IMG/VR virus record: IMGVR_UViG_3300037189_017376
Location: 1 to 39,980 of that record
DNA from: a virus
Direction: 5' to 3' (one strand)
Length of the DNA: 39,980 bases
Made by a program: the position numbers and the translations under genes. The first letter of the stretch is position 1; each line of letters starts with the position of its first letter. The notes below the pieces were generated by a model, which was not told the DNA's origin, did no database searches, and saw nothing but the letters and a program-made list of their open reading frames with translations. Positions 16,571 to 26,311 of this stretch are shown piece by piece.

Positions 16571-17149
16571 ATGGGCTGGGCGGAGTCGAATACGCCGGGG
16601 ACCAGGTTCAAGCCCGAGTTCGTGTCGGAACGGCTTGGGCAGCAGGTTGAGACGATGGCGGCAAGCCGCACCAAGAGGGTGCTTGGCGAGATGCGTTCGG
16701 AGATCGAGGACGAGGTCGACCGGTTGATGTCCGGCCAGTTGGTCACGGACCGCCCTCCGGCTCGCCGCAAGAAGGGTGCCCGCCATGCGAAGGGATCGGT
16801 GAACGTCGATGTTGACGGCGATGAGTTTCCGTTCGACATGACGGTCAGTTCGATCGCAAACTCGGCGAAGATGGCTGCACTCGAATACGGCGCCGATCCG
16901 CACTGGATCAGGGCGGTCAACGTTCCAGACCTGGTGTACCCGCGCACCAGGGAACGGGCAGTGAGACGCAGTTCATCCGGCCAGTTCGTGCGTACCGAAT
17001 CGGGCCGCAAGCCGTCCGGCCGTGCCCGTCGGGCTGGGTACGGCATGAACGACAAGGTGATCATCCCCGAGGTGTGGCACCCTGGTAACCGTCCGTACGG
17101 GTTTATTCGACGGGCAATCGAGAACGTGATGCGCCGCCACGGGCTGTGA
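16571..17149 (+). CDS. HK97 gp10-like neck protein, 192 aa
   Basis: The ATG at 16571 is 2 nt after the preceding stop. The protein is basic, with a Lys/Arg-rich linker near residues 60-75. It ends in a WHPGNRPYGFIRRAI block, matching the conserved C-terminal HPG...PFhR motif of HK97 gp10 family connectors. It should act at the head-tail joint or tail completion. Confidence 0.65.
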   Translation: MGWAESNTPGTRFKPEFVSERLGQQVETMAASRTKRVLGEMRSEIEDEVDRLMSGQLVTDRPPARRKKGARHAKGSVNVDVDGDEFPFDMTVSSIANSAKMAALEYGADPHWIRAVNVPDLVYPRTRERAVRRSSSGQFVRTESGRKPSGRARRAGYGMNDKVIIPEVWHPGNRPYGFIRRAIENVMRRHGL

Positions 17150-17175
17150 TGCTTGCCCCAAGCAGTTGACGGACC

Positions 17176-17181
17176 TATTAT
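17176..17181 (+). promoter_or_regulatory. -10 box for leaderless start at 17189
   Basis: TATTAT lies 7 nt before the ATG. TTGCCC lies exactly 17 nt further upstream (17153-17158) and could act as a -35. There is no ribosome binding site. Confidence 0.6.
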
Positions 17182-17188
17182 GTCCCGC

Positions 17189-17560
17189 ATGGCAAACCCC
17201 AAGGTCATCGACCTCGATCTCGATCTCAACGAAGTCGAGGCTCCCACCCACACCAAGCAGGTGAAGATCCTCGGACGTGAGTGGACGATCACCTGCGACG
17301 TCAACGTCTTCGCCGTCTCCCGCATCGCTTCCGGCGAAGCAATGGGCATCGCCTCGTTCGTGACGAACATGGTGGTGCCTGAGCAGCGCGACGAGTTCGC
17401 TGACTTGCTGTCGAACGCGCCCGGCATGTCGGCTGACAGGTTGACGATCCTGTTGTCGCGGCTGATCGAGGTGGCCGGAGAGCGCCCTACCGAACCGCCG
17501 TCGCCCTCGCTGCGTACGGCGAAGAGCCAGCGGTCGCCGCGGAAGTCCGCGGCAAACTGA
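17189..17560 (+). CDS. Tail assembly chaperone, G-type product
   Basis: The 123-aa protein has an acidic N-terminus (KVIDLDLDLNEVEAP) and a helical domain ending RLTILLSRLIEVAGERP, typical of actinophage tail chaperones. The ATG at 17189 is favoured by the TATTAT box; ATG 17180 is inside the box. It should bind the tape measure during tail assembly. The C-terminal 24 residues are Ser/Pro/Arg-rich, low in complexity, and replaced in the frameshifted product. Confidence 0.8.
   Translation: MANPKVIDLDLDLNEVEAPTHTKQVKILGREWTITCDVNVFAVSRIASGEAMGIASFVTNMVVPEQRDEFADLLSNAPGMSADRLTILLSRLIEVAGERPTEPPSPSLRTAKSQRSPRKSAAN
17482..17491 (+). other. Candidate -1 programmed frameshift site
   Basis: At GCGCCCTACC the zero frame reads CGC CCT. 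A -1 slip of the proline codon onto CCC continues as TAC CGA ACC GCC, giving ...ERPYRTAVALAAYG, a natural join. The -1 frame is closed upstream of 17437, so slippage must occur between 17437 and 17560. No canonical XXXYYYZ heptamer is present. Confidence 0.5.
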
Positions 17561-17883
17561 TCCTTGCCGGGTCGTCGCGTCGGCGCTTGTCATTTGCCGA
17601 TTGGCTTGACGCCGTATGGGCGCATCTGTGTTCGATGGCCGGTTCGATGTCGAACCCGTTCGACTATCGCGAGATCATGGCGGCCAACGTCGGCTACATC
17701 GACAAGACCGTCGACGAAGTGATTGCCGCCCACGAGGCCCGATCCGGCGATACTGGCCGGTCATCTGCGGCCCCGACGGAAGCCGGGGCGGCACCAGTGC
17801 GTGACAGTGAACGGGCCAAGTTGGACGAACTGTTCGCAAGGGCAGCAGCGACAAGGCAAGACCCGGACGACCCCGCAGAGTAG
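17488..17883 (+). CDS. Tail assembly chaperone, T extension by -1 frameshift
   Basis: This frame has no good start of its own until a TTG at 17587, yet it reads convincingly as protein from at least 17488 (YRTAVALAAYGEEPAVAAEV). It overlaps the G frame and lies at -1 to it, the classic G/GT arrangement before the tape measure. If the shift is at 17488 the fusion is about 231 aa. The C-terminus is Glu/Asp/Arg-rich. The stop TAG is part of the -10 box of the tape-measure gene. Confidence 0.75.
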   Translation, partial: YRTAVALAAYGEEPAVAAEVRGKLILAGSSRRRLSFADWLDAVWAHLCSMAGSMSNPFDYREIMAANVGYIDKTVDEVIAAHEARSGDTGRSSAAPTEAGAAPVRDSERAKLDELFARAAATRQDPDDPAE

Positions 17884-17886
17884 CAT
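17881..17886 (+). promoter_or_regulatory. -10 box for leaderless start at 17895
   Basis: TAGCAT starts with the TAG stop of the chaperone T frame and lies 8 nt before the GTG of the tape-measure gene. Confidence 0.45.
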
Positions 17887-17894
17887 CCTCCACT

Positions 17895-20800
17895 GTGGCT
17901 GACGACCTGAACTTCGACGTCAAGATCGGTGCAGACATCACCGAGTTGACGGCGGCACTCGACCGCCTGTCGTCGATGCTGAAAAGCGAGTTCGGCCCTT
18001 CGATCGACCGTCTCGAATCCCTGTTCTCGAACGTCGGGAAAAAGGGCAAGAAGGCTTTCAGCGAAGTCGGCGACGAATCGAAGAAGGCGACTCGCACGAT
18101 CCATCACTTCGAGGAGGCGATGGAGGGTCTGTCGTCGACCATCGAGGAGACGGCGGCAAAGTTCGGTGAGGCGATCGAGAAGCGCCTGAAGAACGTCACC
18201 AACCAGACGGCGACGATCGTTCGTGTCCGTTCGACTGAACGTCAGGAAATGATCCGCAACACGCAGATCATGCGCGACGCAGCGAACAAGGAACGCGAGG
18301 AGATCCGGGCAAACGCGAAGATCAAGTTCGCCCAGTTGCAGAAGGAAACGGTGATGGCCCGCGAGGCGGGCGCACGGCGCACTGTCATCGCCCAGGCGGT
18401 CGCTACGCAGATCACCAACTTGGAGAAGGGGATCGGCGCAACGATCGCCGGGGTCGCCCGTACTGCTGTCGCTGCGACATCGACGATCTTCTCGAAGTTG
18501 TCCGGGTTGTTCGCCCGTTCGAATAAGCAGATCAATGACGGCTTGCCTGCGGCGATGCAGCAGCGCGGTTCGATCATGCGGGCGCAGTTGCGCGCCGAGG
18601 AGCGTCAACTGCGGGAGTCGATGACGAAGCAGCGGATCATCCGCGAGTCCGTCAACCAGTCGGCACGAACAGGCGTGGTCGGGTCGACGCGAGGGCTGAT
18701 CGGTGGCCTTGCGGTCGGTGGCGGCATCGCCGGGATGCTCGGGTCGACGTTCTCGATCGGTTCCGAGTTCGTGCGCGGTCTGGCCGTCTTGCAGGCTCAA
18801 CTGAACCTGACCGGCGAACAGATGAAGGGCGTGCGGGAACTGTCGCTGCAACTCGGCAACGACATGAGCCTGCCTGGCGTGTCGGCGCTCGATGCAGCGC
18901 AGGCGATCCAACTGCTGTCGAAGCAGTTCGGTGCCCTCGGACCTGCCGCCATCACGGCAGCCGAAGATGCAGCGAAGGGCACCCTGCAACTTGCCCGTGC
19001 AGCGAACGTTTCCGCCGAGGAGGCCGCAGGGGTCGTTGGCGCTGCGGTGAATGTGTTCGGCGTCGCCGCGAACAAGGCGACCGACGTTGCCGACCAGGTT
19101 GCCGCCGCGCTGAAGAACGCTGCGGGTGTGTCGTTCTCCGATTTCGCCGACGCGTTCAAGCAGGGCGGCGCAGTCTTTGCCCAGTTCCAGAAGCCTGCGG
19201 TCGGTGCGGCCGAATCGTTGGTCGAGTTCAACACGGCGCTCGCGCTGCTCGCCCGGAACGGGGTCGTCGGTTCTGATGCCGGTACCTCGCTCAAGCAGTT
19301 CTTCTTGCAGGCGAACCGTGGCACCAGCGATGCGAACAAAGCATTGGGCGCGATCACCGAACGGGCCGGTGCTGTCGGCGACGCGTTCTATGACGCAAAC
19401 GGGAAAGCCCGGCCGTTTCCTGAGACGTTGGACATTCTGCGCAAGGGCTTGAAGGGGGTGTCCGACGAACAGCGCAACTCGACGTTGCAGACGATCTTCG
19501 GATCGGATGCGATCCGTGTCGCCAATGCCCTGCTGTCGGTGTCGACTGAAGAGTACGCAAAGATGGCGCAGGCGATGCGCGAGCAGGGTTTGGCGGCAAA
19601 GATCGCTGCTGCGCAGAACACCGGCTTCAAGGGTGCGTTGGACGCATTCAGGTCGGTGCTCGAAACGATCCAGATCGTCATCTACGAGAAGGTGGAACCT
19701 GCGCTCGCGACGGTGACGCTCGCGATCGCCGATCTTGTCAACAAGATCGCCTTCGGCAAGGGCGCGTGGGAGACGATTCGAAAGGGTCTGCTCGGGGCCG
19801 CGATAGGGATGGGTGCTGTACTCGCCGTCAAGGGCGCAGTTGAAGTGTTCTCTTTGCTCGGCCGCGCCCTGGGGTTGCTGCTCACGCCGATGGGCGCCGT
19901 CATCGCCCTTGGGGCCATCGTCGGTGGCGCGATCGCCGTGATGATGGACAACTCGGAGGAGTTCCGCAAGACCGTCAAAGGTCTCGTGGGTAACCTGCGC
20001 GATTTCATCGACAAGGGTCTTGTGTGGATCGTCAAGATCGTGCGGGAAGATGTCATCCCCGCCTTGAAGTCGTTCGGTGAGTTCCTGTCGCGCAACATCA
20101 TGCCGACGATTGAAGCGGTGAAGAATTTCGTCGTCGACACCTTGGTACCTGGTTTTGTCACGCTCGCCGGAGTGATCTCAGGTGTGGTCGTTGATGCATT
20201 CCGCACCGTGGTCAACGTCGCAAAGGATTTCTGGCACACGATCGAGCCGTTGATCCGCCCCGCAATCGACGGCATCCACGAACTTGCCAACGCGATCGGC
20301 GCGCTCCTCACCGGCGACCAGTCGAGGATCAGGGACGCGTTCGGCGGGGCGATCGGCGGTATCGGCGCATCGGTCGCGAATGTCGTCGGAGCAATCGGCG
20401 AAGCGTTGACCCCGGTGGCGCAGCGAATCTTCGAGTTCTTCCGCGACCTGTTCACCCCGGACAAGGTGGACCGCTACATCGCCGGTGTCCTCGATTTCGT
20501 CGAAGCGGTCGGTCGTGCGCTCGGCAACATCATCTCGGACCCGATGGTGGTGAAGATCGCTGCCGGTCTTGCGGCCGCTGCTGCCGTCATCGCGTTCCGC
20601 TTCGTGAAGGGCTTCATCGAAGGCATCGTCTCGAACGGACCGGAACTCGGGCGGATGCTCCTCGACGCTCTTGGGGCGATCTTCAAGTTGGCGATCGGCA
20701 ATCTCGGGGTCGTGTTCATCGGCCTGATCGCAGCGATGGTTGTCAAGAACATCCTCGGCATGAGGAAGGCGTTCATCGCCGCTGGTGAAGCCACTGGTGG

Positions 20801-23738
20801 CGGTTTCATCGCCGGGTTCAAAGCGTCGATCCGTAACGCCGGTCAGTTCACGTCGTCGTTGCTCACCGGGACGACGGCATCGAGGGTTGGGCCGTCTGCT
20901 GGCGATACGACGATGCGCAACCTCAACAACGAGATGCGTATCCTTGGCATCACAGGCATCGACCCGTCGACCACGGCCGGGTTCAAGGCGGCGCGCGCCG
21001 AGATCGACCGGCTCAAGGGATCGTTGACAGAGGCGCAGTTGGCGGGTCTGTCGGCGCGTGATTCGCTGAAGAACTTCAGCACCCTCGCTGGGTCGGTAAC
21101 GTCGGGCTTGGGAACCGCTGCGAAGGGCGCCATGCAGGTGTTCACCGCAGCGTTCAGGGCGGGCGGTCAGTCCAACCTCGGCGCTCGTGTCGCTGAGTCG
21201 ATCGCCGTCGGCCTCACCGCCAGCGACGCCAGAGCCAAGATCAGCGCGTCGGGGACGTCATACTGGACGGAATTCTCGAAGGCACTCAAGGGCGGTGTCG
21301 GGAACGTCAAGGCCGGTTTGTCGCAGGCGTGGGTTGCGATTGGCGAATTCGCTCAGAAGGAAGGCGTGTCGAAGGCGCAGGTTGTCGGCCAGAAGGTCGG
21401 CGGCGCGCTCTTGGCGGCGGTCGGCGGATTCATGGCTGGCAACGCCGCTGGCAGCGCCGGGGCCAGCGGAGCGGGCCTTGGCATCACAGCCCTCATGTCT
21501 GGCCTCAGTGCCGGGCTGGCAACAGCGAACCCGATCATCGGGGTGGCGGCTGGCGGGTTCACATTGCTTGGTGGCGCGATTGGCGCGTTGAACCATTCGA
21601 ACGAGGAGGCCGAAAAGCGTTTCAAGAAAGTGAGCGACGCACTTCGCAGCAAGGTCATTCCGGCGATGGAGGATGGGACGATCGCCACGCTCGACATGGA
21701 GGCGGCACTCAACAGTTTTGAGTCTGGCGACTCCACGCTTGCCGACCAGATCAACAGCCTGGTGTCCCCCGAGACGCGTCGCACCCTCTCGGATTTCGGC
21801 CTGACCGCCCAAGACATCGCTGATGCTTTCGGCCAAGGCAGCAAAGCCGTGGATGCCCTCATGGAGCACGTCACCGATTTCAACTCGGATGAATTTGGAT
21901 ATTCTGAAGCGTGGTACGCGGCTCGTGACGCCGCCGATGAAGTCAAGGGGATCTACAAGGACATCGGGAAGACGATCGACGACATCAACATCGAGGAGAA
22001 GTTCAATCCGTCGATCATCGAAAAGGCTGCAACGTCGGGTCGTTCGCTGTGGGAAAGCGTGCGTGACATCGGCAACGAGTCGAAGAAGATGGCACTTGAG
22101 AAGGTCGTCTCCGATTCCACTACCGCGATCAACACGATGAAGGCTGCCGCCGACGCAACGCTCGGCTCGATCACGTCGCTGTTCTCGTTTGGGTCCGACG
22201 GCAACACGCTGGCCGGGGCGACCAACTCTGCGATCGTGGCGGTGTCGAACATGGGTCCCGGCCTCGCCGAAGCGGTGAAGAAGTCGATGGCGGGCGGCGT
22301 GCAGGGCACGGTCGGCAACGCCGAAGTGAACATCGCGCTCGACACGTTCGGCGCCCAGGTCAGTTCAGTCGTCTCGCAGGGCGTGAAGGACGGCGTGATC
22401 GTCGACGAGGCCACAGCGCGTCATGCGACGCAGTCGGTCAAGGACGCGCTGATCGCAAGCCTCGACCTGAGCACCCCGGAAGGCCAAGCCGCACGCGATC
22501 GGATCAATGCCGAGTTCGAGGCTTCGATGTCGAACTTGCAGCCGAAGATCGACGAGTACGCAGCCGAGCAGGCTGGTATCAAGGCTGGGGAGAAGGCAGC
22601 GGCGGCCGCCCAGGAGGCGCTCACCTCGAATCCGATCTCCCCGCAGGTGAAGGGGCCGAAGAAATCGGACATCACTCGGCCGTGGGGTGTTGTCGGTTCG
22701 TGGATCAACGAGGGCTTGGCGGCGGGCATTGACGCTTCGAATGCAGCGCAGCGTGCGGCGCAGCGCATGGCTGACGAGGTGATCCACATTTCGCGAACGG
22801 CGTTCGCGGTGGCGTCGCCGTCGAAGGTGTTCAGGTACATCGGCGAGATGATCACCGCCGGTCTCGCTGAAGGCATCACTGCTGATACCGAGGATGTCGC
22901 CGGGGCGGCCCGCAGTGTTGTCGATCGGGTCGTCTCTGCCGCTGTCGATTCCGCCGGGCGCGGCGCTGCGATCGTCCGTTCGGCAATGTCAGGGCTGTTC
23001 GACGCGATGACCGGTGCTGATTCGCCGACACCTGGCGGCGGCACAGCGTTCGGTGTGACGAACGCAACGGCGGGTATCACGACGGCCAATCAGGGGTTCC
23101 TGTCGACTGTCGCGTCGAATGCCCAAGCATTGTTCGCCGCATCGTCGAAGAGGCCGGGCGAACGGACTGCTGACGAGGCGAACTTGGTCGGCGAATCGTT
23201 CGTGTCGCTCAACCCGAACGACGTCCTCGGCGCGTCGAACATCGCTTCCATCCAGGCCGTGTTGCAGTCGATCGCCGACTTCGGTTCGGCGCTGCTCGCA
23301 AACGGCACCCCTGTGGCGTCGATGATCACCCAGGTGCAGGCTCGGATCACCAAGTTCGTGAACGATGCTGTGAAGATCGGTTTCAACCGTGGCGGTTTGC
23401 TCAAGTTGATCGACCAGTTCGGCTTGTCGCCTGCTGATCTTGCCGAGTTCGCGAAGCAGGCTGGCGCTATCTCGATTCCCACCAACGGCGGGACCGGCGG
23501 CACCGCGCCTGATCAGACATCGTTGCCTGGCATCCCGATCGGCCCGTCGGTTGCTGCGGTCGGCGCTCGGGCGATGACCGCTCCGGCGGCGGCGAGCGGG
23601 TCTCGGTCGCTGTCGTCCGCGACGCCCGCAGCGGCGAGCCGGTCGCTCGGCGACGTCACGATCAACATGTACCTCCCGACCGGAGACCCGGAAGCGAACG
23701 CAATGGCGGTCGTCAACCGGCTCGCGAGCCTCGTGTAG
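17895..23738 (+). CDS. Tape measure protein, 1947 aa
   Basis: It sets tail length and is ejected with DNA. Residues 1-270 are charged and coiled-coil-like. About 295-560 is a TP901-type tape-measure core (EQMKGVRELSLQLGNDM, then AADVSAEEAAG-like and NSTLQTIFGSDAIRVANALL blocks). About 628-690 is strongly hydrophobic, and a second Gly/Ala-rich hydrophobic region lies at 1160-1235; either could cross the host membrane. Near 1641 is the SPSKVFRYIGEMITAGL motif common to these proteins. There is no lysozyme or peptidase domain that I can see. At about 0.15 nm per residue the tail would be near 290 nm, long for a siphovirus. Confidence 0.95.
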   Translation: MADDLNFDVKIGADITELTAALDRLSSMLKSEFGPSIDRLESLFSNVGKKGKKAFSEVGDESKKATRTIHHFEEAMEGLSSTIEETAAKFGEAIEKRLKNVTNQTATIVRVRSTERQEMIRNTQIMRDAANKEREEIRANAKIKFAQLQKETVMAREAGARRTVIAQAVATQITNLEKGIGATIAGVARTAVAATSTIFSKLSGLFARSNKQINDGLPAAMQQRGSIMRAQLRAEERQLRESMTKQRIIRESVNQSARTGVVGSTRGLIGGLAVGGGIAGMLGSTFSIGSEFVRGLAVLQAQLNLTGEQMKGVRELSLQLGNDMSLPGVSALDAAQAIQLLSKQFGALGPAAITAAEDAAKGTLQLARAANVSAEEAAGVVGAAVNVFGVAANKATDVADQVAAALKNAAGVSFSDFADAFKQGGAVFAQFQKPAVGAAESLVEFNTALALLARNGVVGSDAGTSLKQFFLQANRGTSDANKALGAITERAGAVGDAFYDANGKARPFPETLDILRKGLKGVSDEQRNSTLQTIFGSDAIRVANALLSVSTEEYAKMAQAMREQGLAAKIAAAQNTGFKGALDAFRSVLETIQIVIYEKVEPALATVTLAIADLVNKIAFGKGAWETIRKGLLGAAIGMGAVLAVKGAVEVFSLLGRALGLLLTPMGAVIALGAIVGGAIAVMMDNSEEFRKTVKGLVGNLRDFIDKGLVWIVKIVREDVIPALKSFGEFLSRNIMPTIEAVKNFVVDTLVPGFVTLAGVISGVVVDAFRTVVNVAKDFWHTIEPLIRPAIDGIHELANAIGALLTGDQSRIRDAFGGAIGGIGASVANVVGAIGEALTPVAQRIFEFFRDLFTPDKVDRYIAGVLDFVEAVGRALGNIISDPMVVKIAAGLAAAAAVIAFRFVKGFIEGIVSNGPELGRMLLDALGAIFKLAIGNLGVVFIGLIAAMVVKNILGMRKAFIAAGEATGGGFIAGFKASIRNAGQFTSSLLTGTTASRVGPSAGDTTMRNLNNEMRILGITGIDPSTTAGFKAARAEIDRLKGSLTEAQLAGLSARDSLKNFSTLAGSVTSGLGTAAKGAMQVFTAAFRAGGQSNLGARVAESIAVGLTASDARAKISASGTSYWTEFSKALKGGVGNVKAGLSQAWVAIGEFAQKEGVSKAQVVGQKVGGALLAAVGGFMAGNAAGSAGASGAGLGITALMSGLSAGLATANPIIGVAAGGFTLLGGAIGALNHSNEEAEKRFKKVSDALRSKVIPAMEDGTIATLDMEAALNSFESGDSTLADQINSLVSPETRRTLSDFGLTAQDIADAFGQGSKAVDALMEHVTDFNSDEFGYSEAWYAARDAADEVKGIYKDIGKTIDDINIEEKFNPSIIEKAATSGRSLWESVRDIGNESKKMALEKVVSDSTTAINTMKAAADATLGSITSLFSFGSDGNTLAGATNSAIVAVSNMGPGLAEAVKKSMAGGVQGTVGNAEVNIALDTFGAQVSSVVSQGVKDGVIVDEATARHATQSVKDALIASLDLSTPEGQAARDRINAEFEASMSNLQPKIDEYAAEQAGIKAGEKAAAAAQEALTSNPISPQVKGPKKSDITRPWGVVGSWINEGLAAGIDASNAAQRAAQRMADEVIHISRTAFAVASPSKVFRYIGEMITAGLAEGITADTEDVAGAARSVVDRVVSAAVDSAGRGAAIVRSAMSGLFDAMTGADSPTPGGGTAFGVTNATAGITTANQGFLSTVASNAQALFAASSKRPGERTADEANLVGESFVSLNPNDVLGASNIASIQAVLQSIADFGSALLANGTPVASMITQVQARITKFVNDAVKIGFNRGGLLKLIDQFGLSPADLAEFAKQAGAISIPTNGGTGGTAPDQTSLPGIPIGPSVAAVGARAMTAPAAASGSRSLSSATPAAASRSLGDVTINMYLPTGDPEANAMAVVNRLASLV

Positions 23739-23741
23739 AAT
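23736..23741 (+). promoter_or_regulatory. -10 box for leaderless start at 23748
   Basis: TAGAAT begins with the TAG stop of the tape-measure gene and lies 6 nt before the GTG. Confidence 0.5.
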
Positions 23742-23747
23742 CCCGCC

Positions 23748-25070
23748 GTGTCGTACCACCAGGGGTTCCTGTACTTCTCGAACGCCTACGGCAACGCGGT
23801 CGAGGTCATCAACGAGGCGCGCACGGCCGCCCTGTTGAAGAACGCGAGGGACACCGGGGTGACGTCGCGCTTCGGGGATGTCCTCGTGCGCTCCGGCTGC
23901 GACGCGCTCAACTACAACCCTTGCACAATGGCCGCCGACGGGACCGTGACATCGTGGCAGGTGCTTGCGTCGCCGAACAACATTGCGAATGCGCCCTGGT
24001 ATCGCTTCACGTCGGGCGCATCGCAGGAAGCCCTCGGGTTCTACATCGAAGAATGGACCGGCCTCGACGGCGCACATCATGGTCGCGAGGTGACGGCGTT
24101 CGGGGCGGCGCGCGGCGGCGGTATGCCGGGCAAGCAGGTGTCCGGGCCACGAGTGATGGCCCTGAACGTGATCCTCGTTGGCCTGTCGGAGCGCGGCCTC
24201 AACTTCTTGTTCCGCTGGCTGGAATCGACCCTGTTGTCGTGCTGCGATCCGAACGACTCGACTCGCATGTGGATCAGGGAATATTGCACCGGCTCGCCGG
24301 ACCTGACTGACGGCCTCGCGTACGCCGACGACATCGCTCTTGTCTCGGGGCCGACTTGGGGATCGCCGCCGGTTGAAGATGGCGGATGTTTCATCCGTCG
24401 AGTTTCGTTCACGCTGACTGCCGGGTCGCCGTCGTTCTTCCGCGAGCCTGCAACGATCACTACAGGAACTTCGTTGACCGGGTCGTTGCAGGGTTTCGGC
24501 GGCGCTCCTCTGCCGATTCCCTTGACGAAGAACCTCGGTTTGAGTGCCCGCATCGCTGGCGCTTTGCCGCAGCCCGAGTATGGGCTGGTGTCGCCGATCG
24601 TGACCATCACGTCCACCTACACGACGGCGCCTGCGGGGAGCCGCACTTATCTGCCGCGGATGCGTATCTACGGTCTGCTCAACCCAACCGGGCTGCCTGC
24701 ATCGACGACCGATCTGTCGCGCATGTACCCGGTGGGCGCGATAGTGCTGGACAACATCCCGTCCGGGTCGAAGTTGGAGGTCGACGTCGGAGCCGGGAAA
24801 GTTTGGTACACCGACAATGTGACGTCGTTGGAACGGTTCAACGGAATGTGGACAGTGCAGCCGACCGGACCGACGTTCTCTACCGGGACGGCGTTGCTGC
24901 CTGACACTGTCGGATCGCGTCTGCCTCGATGGTTTGGGTTCAACAACTGCCAGGACGGGATCGTGGTCGTCGAACCTGACACGGTGCCGACGTTGTCTGA
25001 CGCGTTGACGGTGATCGCCCCGTCTTGGAACGTCACTATCCAGTCGTCGATGCGTTTCGGAAGTTGTTGA
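23748..25070 (+). CDS. Minor tail protein (distal-tail-like), 440 aa
   Basis: This is the first gene after the tape measure, the usual place of the distal tail protein. The N-terminal 230 residues contain two Cys-bearing segments (VRSGCDALNYNPC and LLSCCDP) and a GFYIEEWTGLDG strand. The rest is beta-rich (EPATITTGTSLTG, then a FGFNNCQDGIVVVEPDTVP block). It should form a ring or hub at the tail tip. The start is GTG after a TAGAAT box without a ribosome binding site. Confidence 0.65.
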   Translation: MSYHQGFLYFSNAYGNAVEVINEARTAALLKNARDTGVTSRFGDVLVRSGCDALNYNPCTMAADGTVTSWQVLASPNNIANAPWYRFTSGASQEALGFYIEEWTGLDGAHHGREVTAFGAARGGGMPGKQVSGPRVMALNVILVGLSERGLNFLFRWLESTLLSCCDPNDSTRMWIREYCTGSPDLTDGLAYADDIALVSGPTWGSPPVEDGGCFIRRVSFTLTAGSPSFFREPATITTGTSLTGSLQGFGGAPLPIPLTKNLGLSARIAGALPQPEYGLVSPIVTITSTYTTAPAGSRTYLPRMRIYGLLNPTGLPASTTDLSRMYPVGAIVLDNIPSGSKLEVDVGAGKVWYTDNVTSLERFNGMWTVQPTGPTFSTGTALLPDTVGSRLPRWFGFNNCQDGIVVVEPDTVPTLSDALTVIAPSWNVTIQSSMRFGSC

Positions 25071-25071
25071 C

Positions 25072-26301
25072 ATGCCCGGGTCGCTCGGTATGCCGAACGA
25101 GTACGAGGTGTTCATCGTCGACTCTCTTACGCAGGAGACGGTCGATGTCGTGCCGTGGACGAGCCTCACCTGGGGCCGCACACTGAATGGCGTGTCGCGT
25201 GCTTCGGTGACATGCCGACGCCAGAAGAGCATCAAGCCCAAGTGGTATGACATGGCCCCGTTGCGGGCGTGGGATCGAATGTTGGTGATCCAGCGCAACG
25301 GGTTCACCGTGTGGGATGGTCCGGTGCTCGGCTGGTCGTCCGATCAGACTTTGAGGATTGACGCTTCCGACAGGTCGGCTGCGCTCGCGAAACGCCTCGT
25401 GTCGTCAGACATCGTCCTCGACGACGGCCTCGGCCCGTACGCGCTTTACACGAGTCTTCTGTCGCCTGCGATCAGCGGATCTGGCCTGTTGACGGCCGGG
25501 GCTGGGCAGATGCCGTACTCGATGACGGTGTTCGACGCAGGTGGTCCGATCCTGATGAATGATGTCCAAGCGGTCGGCGTGTGGCGATTCAAACAGTTGA
25601 TCAGTTTGCAATCTCTGTTCGATCAGTTGGCGCGATCGGCGTTTCTTTGCTGGACTCAGCGCGATGACACGCTGGTGATGTTCATCGACCGCTACGGGGC
25701 GCAACGGACCGGCTCGCCCGGATACCTTGTCATCCCCAGCGGCACACTGCGACCCGAGTACATCGTCTCAGATACGGGAGATGTCCCGGTGACGGTGCGC
25801 GCTGATTCGCTGGCGACAGGGGTCTACAAGGGCGATACCGGCCAGGGGATTGCTGGCTTCCCGAATTCGGTTCTGCCGTTCAACACGTTGACCTACACCC
25901 CGTATGGCCTTTACGACGTGCTGACGGATGCCAACGTTGGCGAGATCTACTGGACGAACGAGGCAGGATCGGTTCGCGTTGACCCGCAGCAGTACGTCGC
26001 CCCCTGTCCGGTTGTGACGCTGGAACAGGTCACTCTTTCGAGCGATTACTACTTGGAGGACGAGGAGTTTCTGACCGACCTGTCTCCCGGTCGCGTCCTG
26101 CGACTCGACTTTCCAAACTCGTGGAATCTGAACACGCCGATCGTGTCGCGCGTCCCTAACGTGGCAGCGCAGATCAAGACCGTCTACTCCGATCGGGTCC
26201 AGTACGCTCGGATTGACGACGTCAGTTTTACTGTGAGCCGGACGGAGACCGGGTTGACCGAGAAGGCCGAGATGTCGTTCACTGCTCGGGCGACAGGCTA
26301 G
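25072..26301 (+). CDS. Minor tail protein (tail-hub-like), 409 aa
   Basis: It begins 1 nt after the previous stop. The N-terminal domain has a WTSLTWGRTLNGVSRASV segment, then DRMLVIQRNGFTVWDGPVLG and LRIDASDRSAALAKRL. This is the pattern of actinophage tail-hub proteins that follow the distal tail protein and carry the fibres. The middle has a MFIDRYGAQRTG strand, and the C-terminus is beta-rich. No enzymatic domain is visible. Confidence 0.65.
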   Translation: MPGSLGMPNEYEVFIVDSLTQETVDVVPWTSLTWGRTLNGVSRASVTCRRQKSIKPKWYDMAPLRAWDRMLVIQRNGFTVWDGPVLGWSSDQTLRIDASDRSAALAKRLVSSDIVLDDGLGPYALYTSLLSPAISGSGLLTAGAGQMPYSMTVFDAGGPILMNDVQAVGVWRFKQLISLQSLFDQLARSAFLCWTQRDDTLVMFIDRYGAQRTGSPGYLVIPSGTLRPEYIVSDTGDVPVTVRADSLATGVYKGDTGQGIAGFPNSVLPFNTLTYTPYGLYDVLTDANVGEIYWTNEAGSVRVDPQQYVAPCPVVTLEQVTLSSDYYLEDEEFLTDLSPGRVLRLDFPNSWNLNTPIVSRVPNVAAQIKTVYSDRVQYARIDDVSFTVSRTETGLTEKAEMSFTARATG

Positions 26302-26311
26302 GGGGTGAGGT

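Noticed and set aside
22989-25307. 772-aa minus-strand open frame across the tape-measure end and tail-tip gene
   Set aside because: Arg/His-rich sequence without domains, antisense to two well-supported genes; a GC-rich shadow.
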